From: UBA5239 sp031548025
Lineage (GTDB): Bacteria > Verrucomicrobiota > Lentisphaeria > Victivallales > Victivallaceae
Length of the DNA stretch: 64,000 bases
Direction of reading: 5' to 3'
Assembly: GCA_031548025.1 (NCBI GenBank)
Contig: JAVBRM010000023.1
Coordinates: 1 to 64,000, forward strand
The translations under genes were made by a program, and so were the position numbers. Below the pieces are notes generated by a model. That model had not been told where the DNA came from and did not search any database. It was given only the letters and a program-made list of their open reading frames with translations. How positions within the stretch are numbered: the stretch's first letter is position 1; the number at the start of each line of letters is the position of its first letter. This document shows, one piece after another, positions 8,503 through 16,823 of this stretch.

Positions 8503-10203
8503 ATGAAAAAAATCTTATGGATCGCGCTTCTCGTCATATGCGGAAGTATCTCCGCCACGGAAGACGTACTCTGGCAAGGTGTTCTTACTGACGGTCCGAA
8601 ATATTCATTTCGCGCCAATGAAATCGAAAATGGGCAACCCGTCCTGGTTATCCGCAATACCAACCCGAAAAACCTGATGCCAATGGTTGAATTTCCTGTA
8701 GACCGGGAATTGCCGGCAGGCAAAATAGTCTGCCTTGCCGCCGATATCGCCCAGGAAGACATCTCCGAACTGAAAGAACCGTTTCATGGCGTAAAACTCA
8801 TGGCGAGCCAGCAACTGGAAAACGGTTCCTGGAAACACCCGCAGACTTACGGAAAATCCGGGTCCCACTCCTGGAAGTCCGTTACGATCCCCCTGAAACT
8901 ACCGAACCTTAAAATGTTCAAGGCCGTCGCGGCCGTAGAACGCGCCACCGGAACAGCAAAGTTTCGCAATATCCGCCTTATCGATCTTTCACGTTATGGC
9001 GCTTATACGGTGACCGGCATGACCGACCATGAGGATGGGGTATACAAACCGGGCGAGGAGATCCATTTCAAATTCAATGTCCTCGACGACGGCAAACCCG
9101 TCTCCGGCAAACTTCGGCTCACCATCAAGAAAGATCATGCGGAAACAATTCAAACCGAGATTGATGTCCCCGCTGATAAACCGGCAGTGTTTACCGATAA
9201 ACTCGATAAATCCGGCACAATGCTTGTCATTGCCGCCCTGATCACCGATGGCGGCGCAGAGTGTTACCGACCGGGCCGGGGGGGAGACCTGCGTCCGATT
9301 TCCTATGGACTGGGGGCCGCGGTTCAACCGGAAACACTAAAACAGGGGGCCGCCGAACCAAATGATTTCGACGCGTTCTGGCAAGATCAGCTCTCCAAAC
9401 TCAATGCGACACCAATGACTGTTTTAGAGAAGAAACAGCTCCCGGATCAGGACGGATGCTCCGTTTTCGATATGAAGATCAACTGTATCGGTAAACGACC
9501 GGCCTCTGGCTATTTGGCGATCCCCAAGAACGCCGCCCCCAAATCCCTCCCGATCCGCATGTATTACCAGGGCTATACCCATGAAGGAGCTCAGTGTGTA
9601 ACAACGCATCCCAAACAGATCGTTTTCCGCGTCAATGCACATGGAATCGAAAATGGGCGCGAACCCGCCTATTATGCGGAACTCGCACGTACCGAACTTG
9701 CCGGATACGGTTTTGACAATACGACCAACTCGGACCGCGAAAAAACCTATTTCAACGGCATGATCCTCCGTGACCATCGCGCCCTTCAATATGCCAAAAC
9801 CCTTCCAGAATGGGACGGAAAAACCATAATTTCCGACGGCGGAAGTCAAGGCGGATTGCAATCCATTGCCATTGCCGGGCTTAATCCGGATGTGACACGG
9901 TGTGTGACCCAGGTTCCCTGGTTCTGCGATATCGGCGGTATCACCATTGGACGCTTCAGAGGCTGGAGACCGGACTATTTTCCGGCGTTGAATTACTATG
10001 ATCCGGTTAATTTTGCCAAACGCAGCAATGCCGAATTCCTGATTGACGCAGGATTGTGCGACGAGGTATGTCCCCCCTCCGGCGTCTGGATATTGTACAA
10101 CAATCTGAAACACGGGCAAATGACCATGCACCAGGGATATAATCACCGCGTATTCTTCGGATACGTCGCCAAAACCTCCGGACGCGGCGTTTATTCAAAG
10201 TAG
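8503..10203 (+). CDS. Secreted acetyl xylan esterase-like (CE7/AXE1) protein
   Basis: 566 residues with a signal peptide (cleavage near SISATE). The N-terminal part of about 260 residues looks like beta-sandwich accessory domains. The C-terminal part is an alpha/beta hydrolase of the acetyl xylan esterase type, with nucleophile S448 in GGSQGG, a likely Asp at D520 (GLCDEV) and His at H548 (NHRV). Expected activity is removal of O-acetyl groups from carbohydrates. AAAGGAT precedes the ATG and the gap to the GH20 gene is 26 bp, so the two are probably cotranscribed. The stop codon is only 13 bp from the right 134-bp repeat. Confidence 0.88.
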   Translation: MKKILWIALLVICGSISATEDVLWQGVLTDGPKYSFRANEIENGQPVLVIRNTNPKNLMPMVEFPVDRELPAGKIVCLAADIAQEDISELKEPFHGVKLMASQQLENGSWKHPQTYGKSGSHSWKSVTIPLKLPNLKMFKAVAAVERATGTAKFRNIRLIDLSRYGAYTVTGMTDHEDGVYKPGEEIHFKFNVLDDGKPVSGKLRLTIKKDHAETIQTEIDVPADKPAVFTDKLDKSGTMLVIAALITDGGAECYRPGRGGDLRPISYGLGAAVQPETLKQGAAEPNDFDAFWQDQLSKLNATPMTVLEKKQLPDQDGCSVFDMKINCIGKRPASGYLAIPKNAAPKSLPIRMYYQGYTHEGAQCVTTHPKQIVFRVNAHGIENGREPAYYAELARTELAGYGFDNTTNSDREKTYFNGMILRDHRALQYAKTLPEWDGKTIISDGGSQGGLQSIAIAGLNPDVTRCVTQVPWFCDIGGITIGRFRGWRPDYFPALNYYDPVNFAKRSNAEFLIDAGLCDEVCPPSGVWILYNNLKHGQMTMHQGYNHRVFFGYVAKTSGRGVYSK

Positions 10204-10216
10204 CATGATGTTTTTC

Positions 10217-10350
10217 CAGCTTGATTTCCGTCAAGATGGCGTTATATTTCCATTATCCTGAATCGAGGAGTAGTGAATGATGGATAAAACGCAAAGCGGC
10301 AGAAAACGCACTTTATATATTGCCGATTATTGCCTGACGCCGTTGAAATC
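10217..10350 (+). repeat. 134-bp direct repeat, right copy
   Basis: The right-hand copy leads into the complete nagA gene. One base differs from the left copy (10273). Together the two bound the 6.7-kb AraC-pseudopilin-GH20-esterase cassette. Confidence 0.97.
10221..10248 (+). promoter_or_regulatory. nagA promoter
   Basis: TTGATT (10221-10226), a 16-base spacer and TATATT (10243-10248), with the CTTGA-N6-TCAAG inverted repeat across the -35 region (10220-10235). A GAGGAG ribosome binding site follows just before the ATG at 10277. Confidence 0.5.
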
Positions 10351-11512
10351 GGTGGAGAAATGCGCACTGTTGCGCGACAATCAGCGAATCATGGCGATTG
10401 GCGGGATCTCTGCTTTTACCCGCGATCAGGATGTGGATGTCTACGAATTCGAGAATGCCTATATCACTCCGGGCTTTATCGACAGTCATATTCATGGCGC
10501 GGGCGGTTTCGACTGCGCCCAGCCGCTGAACAGCCCCAACAGCATGAATGATATGAGCCGTACTCTGGCGGAACGCGGCGTGACCAGTTTTGTCGGTACC
10601 ATCGTGCCGGACAAGCGGGAACAGATGCTGGCGACCCTTGACGCCCTGAGCCGGATCATGATGGAGCCCCAGCCCGGTGCGGAACCGGTCGGCATCCATA
10701 TGGAAGGGCCGTTTCTCAACCGGACCAAGGCCGGCTCGATGGAGTCGAACGACCTGAAAGAGATCGATTTCGGGCTGGTCAAAGAATTTATCGCCGCCGC
10801 CAACGGCAAACTGATCAAGATGACTTTCGCACCGGAGCTCGAAAAAGCCGACAAGCTGGTCGAGCTGCTGCTGCAAAACAATATTCTGCCCTCCATGGGG
10901 CACAGCACCGCCGATGACAAATCCACTCTGCGCGCCATTGACGCCGGAGCGCGCTGTGTGACTCATCTTTTCAACGGTATGCCGCCGCTGCATCAGCGGG
11001 ATCAGACGCTGACCAGCGTGGCCTTGACCGACGAGCGCGTCGCCATCGAGCTGATTCTGGACGGCATGCACCTGAACCCGCGCATGATCGATATGGCCTG
11101 CCGCTGCAAACCGGTGGACAAAGTGATCGGCATCAGCGATTCGGTCCAGGCCGCCGGTTTGCCGGACGGCGAATATACCATCGGCAACACGAAAATCATC
11201 GTCAAAAACGGTATTTCCAGGACTCCGAAAGGCATCTTGGCGGGGACTACCCGGCTGCTGGACAGCGGTTGGCATCAACTGATGAATTATTCACATATGC
11301 ACGACACCTCCGCCTCCGCCTGTGTTTCGATCAATGCGGCCATGATTCTCAATCTCCACGACCGGGGACAGATTCAACCGGGCAGACGTGCGGATTTCGC
11401 GATTTTTTCGCGGAACGACGACAAGCCGCTGATGACCGTCCGCCAGGGTGAAATCGTTTACAACGCCGGTGCACACAACTACAGCTATACCGCAATTCAA
11501 GCCCAGGATTAA
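10277..11512 (+). CDS. nagA: N-acetylglucosamine-6-phosphate deacetylase
   Basis: 411 residues, a little longer than the usual 380-390. Amidohydrolase-family motifs appear in order: the metal-site HIHG, HMEGPF with the metal-binding Glu, GHSTAD, HLFNGMPPLHQR, and ISDSVQAAG where the catalytic Asp is expected. The enzyme converts GlcNAc-6-phosphate to glucosamine-6-phosphate and acetate in the cytoplasm. It has its own promoter, duplicated at 3403, and is followed by a methyltransferase gene three bases after the stop, so the pair is probably one transcript. The start could be either of two adjacent ATG codons. Confidence 0.95.
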   Translation: MMDKTQSGRKRTLYIADYCLTPLKSVEKCALLRDNQRIMAIGGISAFTRDQDVDVYEFENAYITPGFIDSHIHGAGGFDCAQPLNSPNSMNDMSRTLAERGVTSFVGTIVPDKREQMLATLDALSRIMMEPQPGAEPVGIHMEGPFLNRTKAGSMESNDLKEIDFGLVKEFIAAANGKLIKMTFAPELEKADKLVELLLQNNILPSMGHSTADDKSTLRAIDAGARCVTHLFNGMPPLHQRDQTLTSVALTDERVAIELILDGMHLNPRMIDMACRCKPVDKVIGISDSVQAAGLPDGEYTIGNTKIIVKNGISRTPKGILAGTTRLLDSGWHQLMNYSHMHDTSASACVSINAAMILNLHDRGQIQPGRRADFAIFSRNDDKPLMTVRQGEIVYNAGAHNYSYTAIQAQD

Positions 11513-11515
11513 TCA

Positions 11516-12379
11516 ATGCCTTCTGCCAAATACCAACTGCTCGACTCCGGTAACCTCATGAAATTGGAACAGGCCGGCCCCTATCGCCTGATCCGCCCCG
11601 CCCTGAACGCTTTCTGGAAACCGCAACTGCCGGAATCGGAGTGGAATAAAGCCCAGGGCGTTTTCGTCCGCAACTCCAGCGGCGGCGGCAAATGGAGCTA
11701 CCATCATGGCGGACTCGCCGAATCATGGCAGCTCGATTATGAGGGCTTTCAACTGATTGTCAAGCCGACCAATTTCGGGCATCTGGGATTTTTTGCCGAA
11801 CAATACGACAACTGGCAGTGGGTTCAGCAGGTCATCCGCCGCATGGGCAAGGATGTCCGCGCCATGAATCTTTTTGCCTACTCCGGCGTCGGCTCGCTGG
11901 CTATGGCGGCGGCCGGGGCGCAAGTCTGCCACGTCGACGCAGCCCAGGGTATGATTGACTGGGGACGCCAAAACCAACAGTTGAATCAGCAAGTTCCCGA
12001 CTCCATCCGCTGGATTGTGGACGACGTCATCAAATTTACCACCCGGGAAATTCGCCGGGGCGCCAAATACAACGGCATTACCCTCGATCCGCCGAGCTTC
12101 GGACGCGGCCCCAAAGGACAACTCTGGAAAATGGAAGATCACCTCGGTCCGCTGCTGGATTCATGCCGCCAGCTGATCGACACCGGCAAGCCGTATTTCG
12201 TGGTGCTGAGCTGTCATTCGCCCGGCTTTTCGCCATTGACGCTCAAGTATATCCTCCGCGACGTTTTCGGCCCGGCCGGAAAAATCGAAACCATGGAAAT
12301 GACCATACCCGACAGCAAAAACCGCCCCCTCCCCGCCGGAATTTCAGCAAGGCTGGCCGTCGGGGAAGTTATGGGATAG
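11516..12379 (+). CDS. RlmI-like SAM-dependent methyltransferase
   Basis: 287 residues. The central part carries a Rossmann-type SAM site (NLFAYSGVGSLAMAAAGA) and the motif DPPSFGRGPKG, as in class I rRNA cytosine-C5 methyltransferase relatives of RlmI (PF10672). The N-terminal PUA domain of E. coli RlmI seems to be absent, which explains the shorter length. The likely substrate is RNA, but the exact base cannot be told. It starts three bases after the nagA stop, so the two are probably translationally coupled despite unrelated functions. Confidence 0.85.
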   Translation: MPSAKYQLLDSGNLMKLEQAGPYRLIRPALNAFWKPQLPESEWNKAQGVFVRNSSGGGKWSYHHGGLAESWQLDYEGFQLIVKPTNFGHLGFFAEQYDNWQWVQQVIRRMGKDVRAMNLFAYSGVGSLAMAAAGAQVCHVDAAQGMIDWGRQNQQLNQQVPDSIRWIVDDVIKFTTREIRRGAKYNGITLDPPSFGRGPKGQLWKMEDHLGPLLDSCRQLIDTGKPYFVVLSCHSPGFSPLTLKYILRDVFGPAGKIETMEMTIPDSKNRPLPAGISARLAVGEVMG

Positions 12380-12400
12380 CTGTGAGAATCTTTTGCGATT

Positions 12401-13027
12401 TCAGAACTTATCGGCCAGCGGGAAATTGAACCGCCCGTCGCGAATGAGCGCGGCTATTTCGTGATCCGGTTCTGAGGTCCAGGCCCACATCGGTTTTTCA
12501 CCGTGATAGGGATCGGCGTCCGCCGCTTCAGTCGGGAGCTCGGTGCCGCACAGTTCCGCCAGTACGCCGTCCCTCTCCAGCCCATAGCCGGAGTCATCCA
12601 GATAAAACAAATAGTCCGGGTTGCGGAATATCCGTTCCCAGGAGTGGAAGCGGTTGCGGGCGGTACGCTTGACTTTGCCGGGGAACGCCGGGCTGCTTTC
12701 GTAGAAATTGATGATCGCTGTTTTTTCCGATGCAGTCAAATCCGTCGCACGTTTGGGGGTGAGAGTGGAGCTGACACGGACGATCGGCGCGGCGTTGCCG
12801 CAAACTTGCCAGCCGGATTTCCCGTAAACCACAAAGAGCGATGTGTACAGCGGCATGGCGATGATGCCGTTGACCCTGCCCCACTCCAACGCCATGCGGC
12901 ACAGCGTCGCGGCAATACCTTTGCCGCGGAATTCAGGGTCGGTGGCGACCGAGGCAATACCGGCCAGCTTGACCACCCGGCCATCCGCCAGAAATACCTC
13001 AAACGGCATCGCCCCGACATGACCCAC
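12401..13027 (-). CDS. GNAT acetyltransferase, probably 5'-truncated
   Basis: 208 residues from a GTG start. The acetyl-CoA-binding region is clear (VATDPEFRGKGIAATLCRMAL), and the C-terminal portion resembles Eis-type GNAT proteins. The family normally has about 50-60 residues before this point. Here the frame is closed by TGA at 13049-13051 and the LacI stop lies at 13060, so no room exists for the missing strands. It could be a decayed gene or, less likely, a minimal domain translated by coupling to the LacI gene. No strong ribosome binding site is seen. Confidence 0.65.
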   Translation of the reverse strand: MGHVGAMPFEVFLADGRVVKLAGIASVATDPEFRGKGIAATLCRMALEWGRVNGIIAMPLYTSLFVVYGKSGWQVCGNAAPIVRVSSTLTPKRATDLTASEKTAIINFYESSPAFPGKVKRTARNRFHSWERIFRNPDYLFYLDDSGYGLERDGVLAELCGTELPTEAADADPYHGEKPMWAWTSEPDHEIAALIRDGRFNFPLADKF

Positions 13028-13059
13028 CAGCCTATCCGCCGTAGCGGCTCAACTTTCAG

Positions 13060-14010
13060 CTAATTAACCGGGCCGGTGCTGGCGCGAATATTGAACCGGT
13101 AATCGACCAGGATGTCGCCGGACACGATTTCCCCGGCTAATAAATCACGGAAAATGCGACAGCTTTCCCGGACCAGTCGCCCGTAGTCCTGTTCCAGCGT
13201 GGTCACCGATGGTTGGAGATAAGGAGTGGTAGTACCATCGGACCAACTAATGATCGAAACCTGTTCGGGAATTTTCCAGCCCAGCAGGCTTACCGCCTGA
13301 ACCACCTGCGCCTCCATACCCTCGTGTAAGCTGATCAAAGCCGTTACACCCTGATCAAGTAATTTTTTTATAACCTCAATCTGATTGTTGCCGGTGACAA
13401 TGGCTTTGTAATCGGCCGACAGGTTGTTGGCGCGCATGATTTTGCAAAACGAAATATCGCGATTGTGGCTGTTCCAGCTATGGGGATAATCAAAGGAAAT
13501 AATGGACCCGACCCGCCCGATCTTGCGGTGTCCGAGACCAATCAGATGTTCCAGTGCCAGCCGCATCCCCTGGGCGTCGTTCGAGCCGACCATGAAGATC
13601 CCGTCCAGATGCCGGGCGGAAGTGTTGATACAGACCAGCGGCATGATGTGGCGTTCGCCCCAGTAGACCTCAAAACCATCATTACCCAACAGCGAAATAG
13701 CCCCGCAGAACGGCAGCCGCTCAAGCAACTCCAGATGCCCCAGCGAGATAATCACCGGTACATACTCTATGTGTTCGAGTTCAGTGCACAGCCGGTTGAC
13801 CAATGCCCCATAATACCACTCGAACGAGTACCCCGGCACGATCAGCGCGACTTCACGGCAGGTATCGAATTTATAGCCGATTTCGCGGGCGCAATTCAGC
13901 ACCGCGCGGCGGGTCCCGGCCGTAATCAGGCTGGAACCACTCAAGGCCCGGGAAACCGTCGCCGTGGAATACCCGGTAATATCGGCAATTTTGCGTAATG
14001 TCGGTCTCAT
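13060..14010 (-). CDS. LacI-family transcriptional regulator
   Basis: 316 residues. The N-terminal helix-turn-helix and hinge are typical (TLRKIADITGYSTATVSRAL), followed by a periplasmic-binding-protein-like sugar sensor with the C-terminal ISWSDG segment. It diverges from the GH2 beta-mannosidase gene, which is the natural target. Its own promoter appears to place transcription start at or next to the ATG, and no ribosome binding site is visible. Confidence 0.93.
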   Translation of the reverse strand: MRPTLRKIADITGYSTATVSRALSGSSLITAGTRRAVLNCAREIGYKFDTCREVALIVPGYSFEWYYGALVNRLCTELEHIEYVPVIISLGHLELLERLPFCGAISLLGNDGFEVYWGERHIMPLVCINTSARHLDGIFMVGSNDAQGMRLALEHLIGLGHRKIGRVGSIISFDYPHSWNSHNRDISFCKIMRANNLSADYKAIVTGNNQIEVIKKLLDQGVTALISLHEGMEAQVVQAVSLLGWKIPEQVSIISWSDGTTTPYLQPSVTTLEQDYGRLVRESCRIFRDLLAGEIVSGDILVDYRFNIRASTGPVN

Positions 14011-14017
14011 GTTGAAT

Positions 14018-14045
14018 AATATAATACCGGATTGAATTTTGACAA
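14018..14045 (-). promoter_or_regulatory. Promoter of LacI gene, probably leaderless
   Basis: On the minus strand TTGTCA (14045-14040), a 16-base spacer and TATATT (14023-14018) are followed by only seven bases before the ATG, so the predicted mRNA begins at or next to the start codon. Confidence 0.5.
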
Positions 14046-14060
14046 ATATTTTGTTACATT
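14032..14060 (+). promoter_or_regulatory. Promoter of beta-mannosidase gene
   Basis: TTGAAT (14032-14037), a 17-base spacer and TACATT (14055-14060). It overlaps the divergent LacI promoter, so one bound repressor could affect both. Confidence 0.4.
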
Positions 14061-14062
14061 TT

Positions 14063-14078
14063 TTGCATGAGATTGCAA
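14063..14078. promoter_or_regulatory. Candidate LacI operator
   Basis: Inverted repeat TTGCA-TGAGAT-TGCAA lies at the predicted transcription start of the beta-mannosidase gene, a usual place for a blocking operator. Assignment to the adjacent LacI regulator is inference. Confidence 0.4.
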
Positions 14079-14151
14079 TTTATTGCGCCAGGAGATGTTG
14101 TTTTATCACCGATCGCCGTTATATTTTATAGTAACTTCAGGAGACCATTCT

Positions 14152-16617
14152 ATGAAAAATCATAAAATTGACTTGAGCGGAGCCTGGACTCTCCGCAGTA
14201 TCGATTGGAAAGATAAGACTATCCCCGCGACTTTGCCCGGAGATAACTGTACCGCCCTGCTCGCCGCCGGAGAAATCCCCGATCCGTATTACGGGCGCAA
14301 CGAAAACGCTGTCCAATGGATCCGCAAGCATGATTGGGAGTACCAGCGCGATTTCGAAGTCCCCACGGCCATGCTCGACTATGACAGCATATTCATCAAC
14401 CTCGAGAGTTTCGATACTTCCGGCACGGTTTATATCAACGGTCATAAAGTATTGTCCGCCGGTAACATGTTTGCCCGCTACCGCCTCGACGTCAAAAAAT
14501 ACCTGAAACCCGGCCAAAACCAAATCCGGCTCCTGTTCAAAGCCGTCGAACCGATTGCTCAAAAAGTGGCGGATAAGCAGTCTCTGAAAGTCCCTATGAC
14601 CGGCAATTCCAAATCGCCGAATTTGAATATGATCCGCAAAGTCCACTGTCATGGCGGCTGGGACTGGGGAATCACGTTGATGGTCAGCGGAGTTTATGCC
14701 CCGATCACCTTTGAAGCAGTCAATACTGCCAGGATCGAGCATGTCAATGCCCTGCAGGTACATGAAAAAGGCAAGGTCACCGTAAGTGCGATTGCCGAAA
14801 TGTTCGCGGAAAAGAAAGGCTGCAAGCAGATCACCTTTTCGTTTAACGGCGAAATCCACGAGGTTACGGCCAACCTGAAAGAGGGGCCAAACACAGTCAA
14901 AGCCGAATTCACCGTCACCAAGCCGCGCCTGTGGTGGCCCAACGGCCACGGCGAAGCTTTTCTGTATGAGCTGAAGGTCGAAACCGGCGAGCAGAGCGTC
15001 ACCCGGCAGATCGGATTGCGCACCATTGAAGTGATCAATCAGCCCGACGAATACGGAGTGTCGATGTCGTTTCGGGTCAACGGAGTCGACATCTTCTGCA
15101 AGGGGGCCAACTGGATTCCAGCCGATGCCTTCCCGTCGCGAATCACGCCGGAGCGCCTGGAAGATCTGGTGGAGTCCGCCAGGTTGGCAAACATGAATAT
15201 GCTCCGGGTCTGGGGCGGCGGCCAGTACGAAAGCGACTGTTTTTATGATCTCTGCGACCGTAAGGGCATCATGATCTGGCAAGATATGATGTTCGCCTGC
15301 AGTCTGTATCCTTCCAGCGAGGAGTTTATCGCTGATGTCATGGAAGAGCTCGCATACCAGATTCCGCGTCTGCGCAGTCACGCCTGTCTGGCGATCTGGT
15401 GCGGCGACAACGAAGTCATCGGCGCCACCCGTTGGTACGGTGGCGATAACAGGACGACTTATCTGATTAACTACGACCGGCTCAACCGCGAATTGGGTCG
15501 AATGGCGGCCAAGCTTGACCCAAGCCGGATTTTCTGGCCGAGTTCGCCATGCGGCGGCCCCGGCAATTTCAATGACGGCTGGCACGACGACAGTTGCGGC
15601 GACATGCATTACTGGGAAGTCTGGCACGGGCGCAAGGATTTCAGCGCCTACTATTCCGTCAAACCGCGCTTCTGCTCGGAATTCGGCTACCAGTCGTTTT
15701 CTTCGCTGGAAACCGTCAAAAGTTACTGCCCGGAAGATCAGCTCAATGTCTTCTCGCCGGTCATGGATCATCACCAGAAATGCAATCATGGCAATGCTCC
15801 GATCATCGGGATGTTCGGCAAATATTTCCGGATGCCGGAAACCTTCGAACATTTTCTTTATCTCTCGCAGGTCCAGCAGGCGCTGGCGATCAAGACCGGC
15901 GTCGAATTCTGGCGCAGTCTGAAACCGCGCTGCATGGGTACCATTTACTGGCAACTGAACGACAACTGGCCGGTCGCCTCCTGGTCCAGCCTGGAATACA
16001 GCGGCAAATGGAAGCAACTCCATTACCAGGCCCAACGTTTCTATTCGCCAATTCTCGGGGTCATTTACAAGGATAGCGAAGGACAAACCCAATTGTTCGT
16101 CGTCAGCGACTTCAACGAAAAAGCCACAGTCGGTATCAACGCCGTAGTGTATGATTTCGCAGGCAAGGAACTGCGCCGGTTCCAAGCCGTCGAGGCACTG
16201 AAAGCCGGTGAAAGCAAGTGCGTCAAAACCTTCAAGGACGCAGAACTCGCCGGCCTTGATCCGGCTGAGTGTTTCATCGAACTCTACACCGAAGCCCGGA
16301 CCGCCGGGGGCGTGAGGTTCGAGCACGAAAACTCCTATTTCTTCGGACCGTTCAAGCACTGCAATATCCGGCCATCCGTGATCAAGGCGGAAGTAATCGA
16401 GCAGAAAGGCATTTTCAAAATCCGGCTGAAAACCGATAAACCAGCCCTGTTCGTCAATCTGGACACTCCCGGTATCCCCGGAATTTTCAGCGCCAACAGC
16501 CTGACCCTGCTGCCGAGAGAAGACCGGGAACTGGTCTTTACGCCCAAAGCGACAACCACCCTGAGCGCCCTGAAAAAGGCCCTGCGAATAATTTCGCTGA
16601 GGGATACCTACAAATAA
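14152..16617 (+). CDS. GH2 beta-mannosidase-like glycosidase
   Basis: 821 residues from ATG 14152, chosen because CAGGAG precedes it; an in-frame TTG at 14083 has no such site. The order is N-terminal sugar-binding sandwich, Ig-like domain, TIM barrel and C-terminal sandwich. The acid/base is E421 (CGDNEV) and the nucleophile E510 (FCSEFGYQSF), both in the expected GH2 context. DWEYQRDFEVP and HGGWDWGI fit beta-mannosidases. No signal peptide is seen, so it should act in the cytoplasm on imported oligosaccharides. Control by the divergent LacI regulator is likely. Other beta-glycoside specificities cannot be ruled out. Confidence 0.9.
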   Translation: MKNHKIDLSGAWTLRSIDWKDKTIPATLPGDNCTALLAAGEIPDPYYGRNENAVQWIRKHDWEYQRDFEVPTAMLDYDSIFINLESFDTSGTVYINGHKVLSAGNMFARYRLDVKKYLKPGQNQIRLLFKAVEPIAQKVADKQSLKVPMTGNSKSPNLNMIRKVHCHGGWDWGITLMVSGVYAPITFEAVNTARIEHVNALQVHEKGKVTVSAIAEMFAEKKGCKQITFSFNGEIHEVTANLKEGPNTVKAEFTVTKPRLWWPNGHGEAFLYELKVETGEQSVTRQIGLRTIEVINQPDEYGVSMSFRVNGVDIFCKGANWIPADAFPSRITPERLEDLVESARLANMNMLRVWGGGQYESDCFYDLCDRKGIMIWQDMMFACSLYPSSEEFIADVMEELAYQIPRLRSHACLAIWCGDNEVIGATRWYGGDNRTTYLINYDRLNRELGRMAAKLDPSRIFWPSSPCGGPGNFNDGWHDDSCGDMHYWEVWHGRKDFSAYYSVKPRFCSEFGYQSFSSLETVKSYCPEDQLNVFSPVMDHHQKCNHGNAPIIGMFGKYFRMPETFEHFLYLSQVQQALAIKTGVEFWRSLKPRCMGTIYWQLNDNWPVASWSSLEYSGKWKQLHYQAQRFYSPILGVIYKDSEGQTQLFVVSDFNEKATVGINAVVYDFAGKELRRFQAVEALKAGESKCVKTFKDAELAGLDPAECFIELYTEARTAGGVRFEHENSYFFGPFKHCNIRPSVIKAEVIEQKGIFKIRLKTDKPALFVNLDTPGIPGIFSANSLTLLPREDRELVFTPKATTTLSALKKALRIISLRDTYK

Positions 16618-16627
16618 ACATTCCAAC

Positions 16628-16673
16628 TTGCCGGTAAGGCATGCATCGTTCATTTTGCATGCCTTACCGGCAA
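16628..16673. terminator. Long hairpin after beta-mannosidase
   Basis: A perfect 18-bp stem (16628-16645 with 16656-16673) and a 10-base loop begin 11 bp after the stop. There is no T tract, so it may be a bidirectional stop or an mRNA 3'-end stabiliser rather than a classic intrinsic terminator. Confidence 0.6.
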
Positions 16674-16823
16674 ACCATGAATACTTCAAGTGTTCGCCGC
16701 GCGAATACAGAAAGCTTTCTTGAGTATTTCCCCGAATAACACATGTTTTCGCCAAAACATTACAGGCATATCCTCCGAAAAAGTTGTATAATAAGTAAAC
16801 TTTAAAAACCGGAGAACAATCCT

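Noticed and set aside
3533..10216. Cassette as a transposon
   Set aside because: No transposase, no integrase and no inverted repeats at the junctions; the direct repeats are far longer than a target-site duplication.
10313..11278. 321-codon open frame antisense to nagA
   Set aside because: Fully opposite conserved NagA motifs; no independent support.
14137..16755. 872-codon open frame antisense to the beta-mannosidase
   Set aside because: It lies wholly opposite a gene with complete GH2 motifs, shows no recognisable domain, and results from the G+C-rich third positions of that gene.
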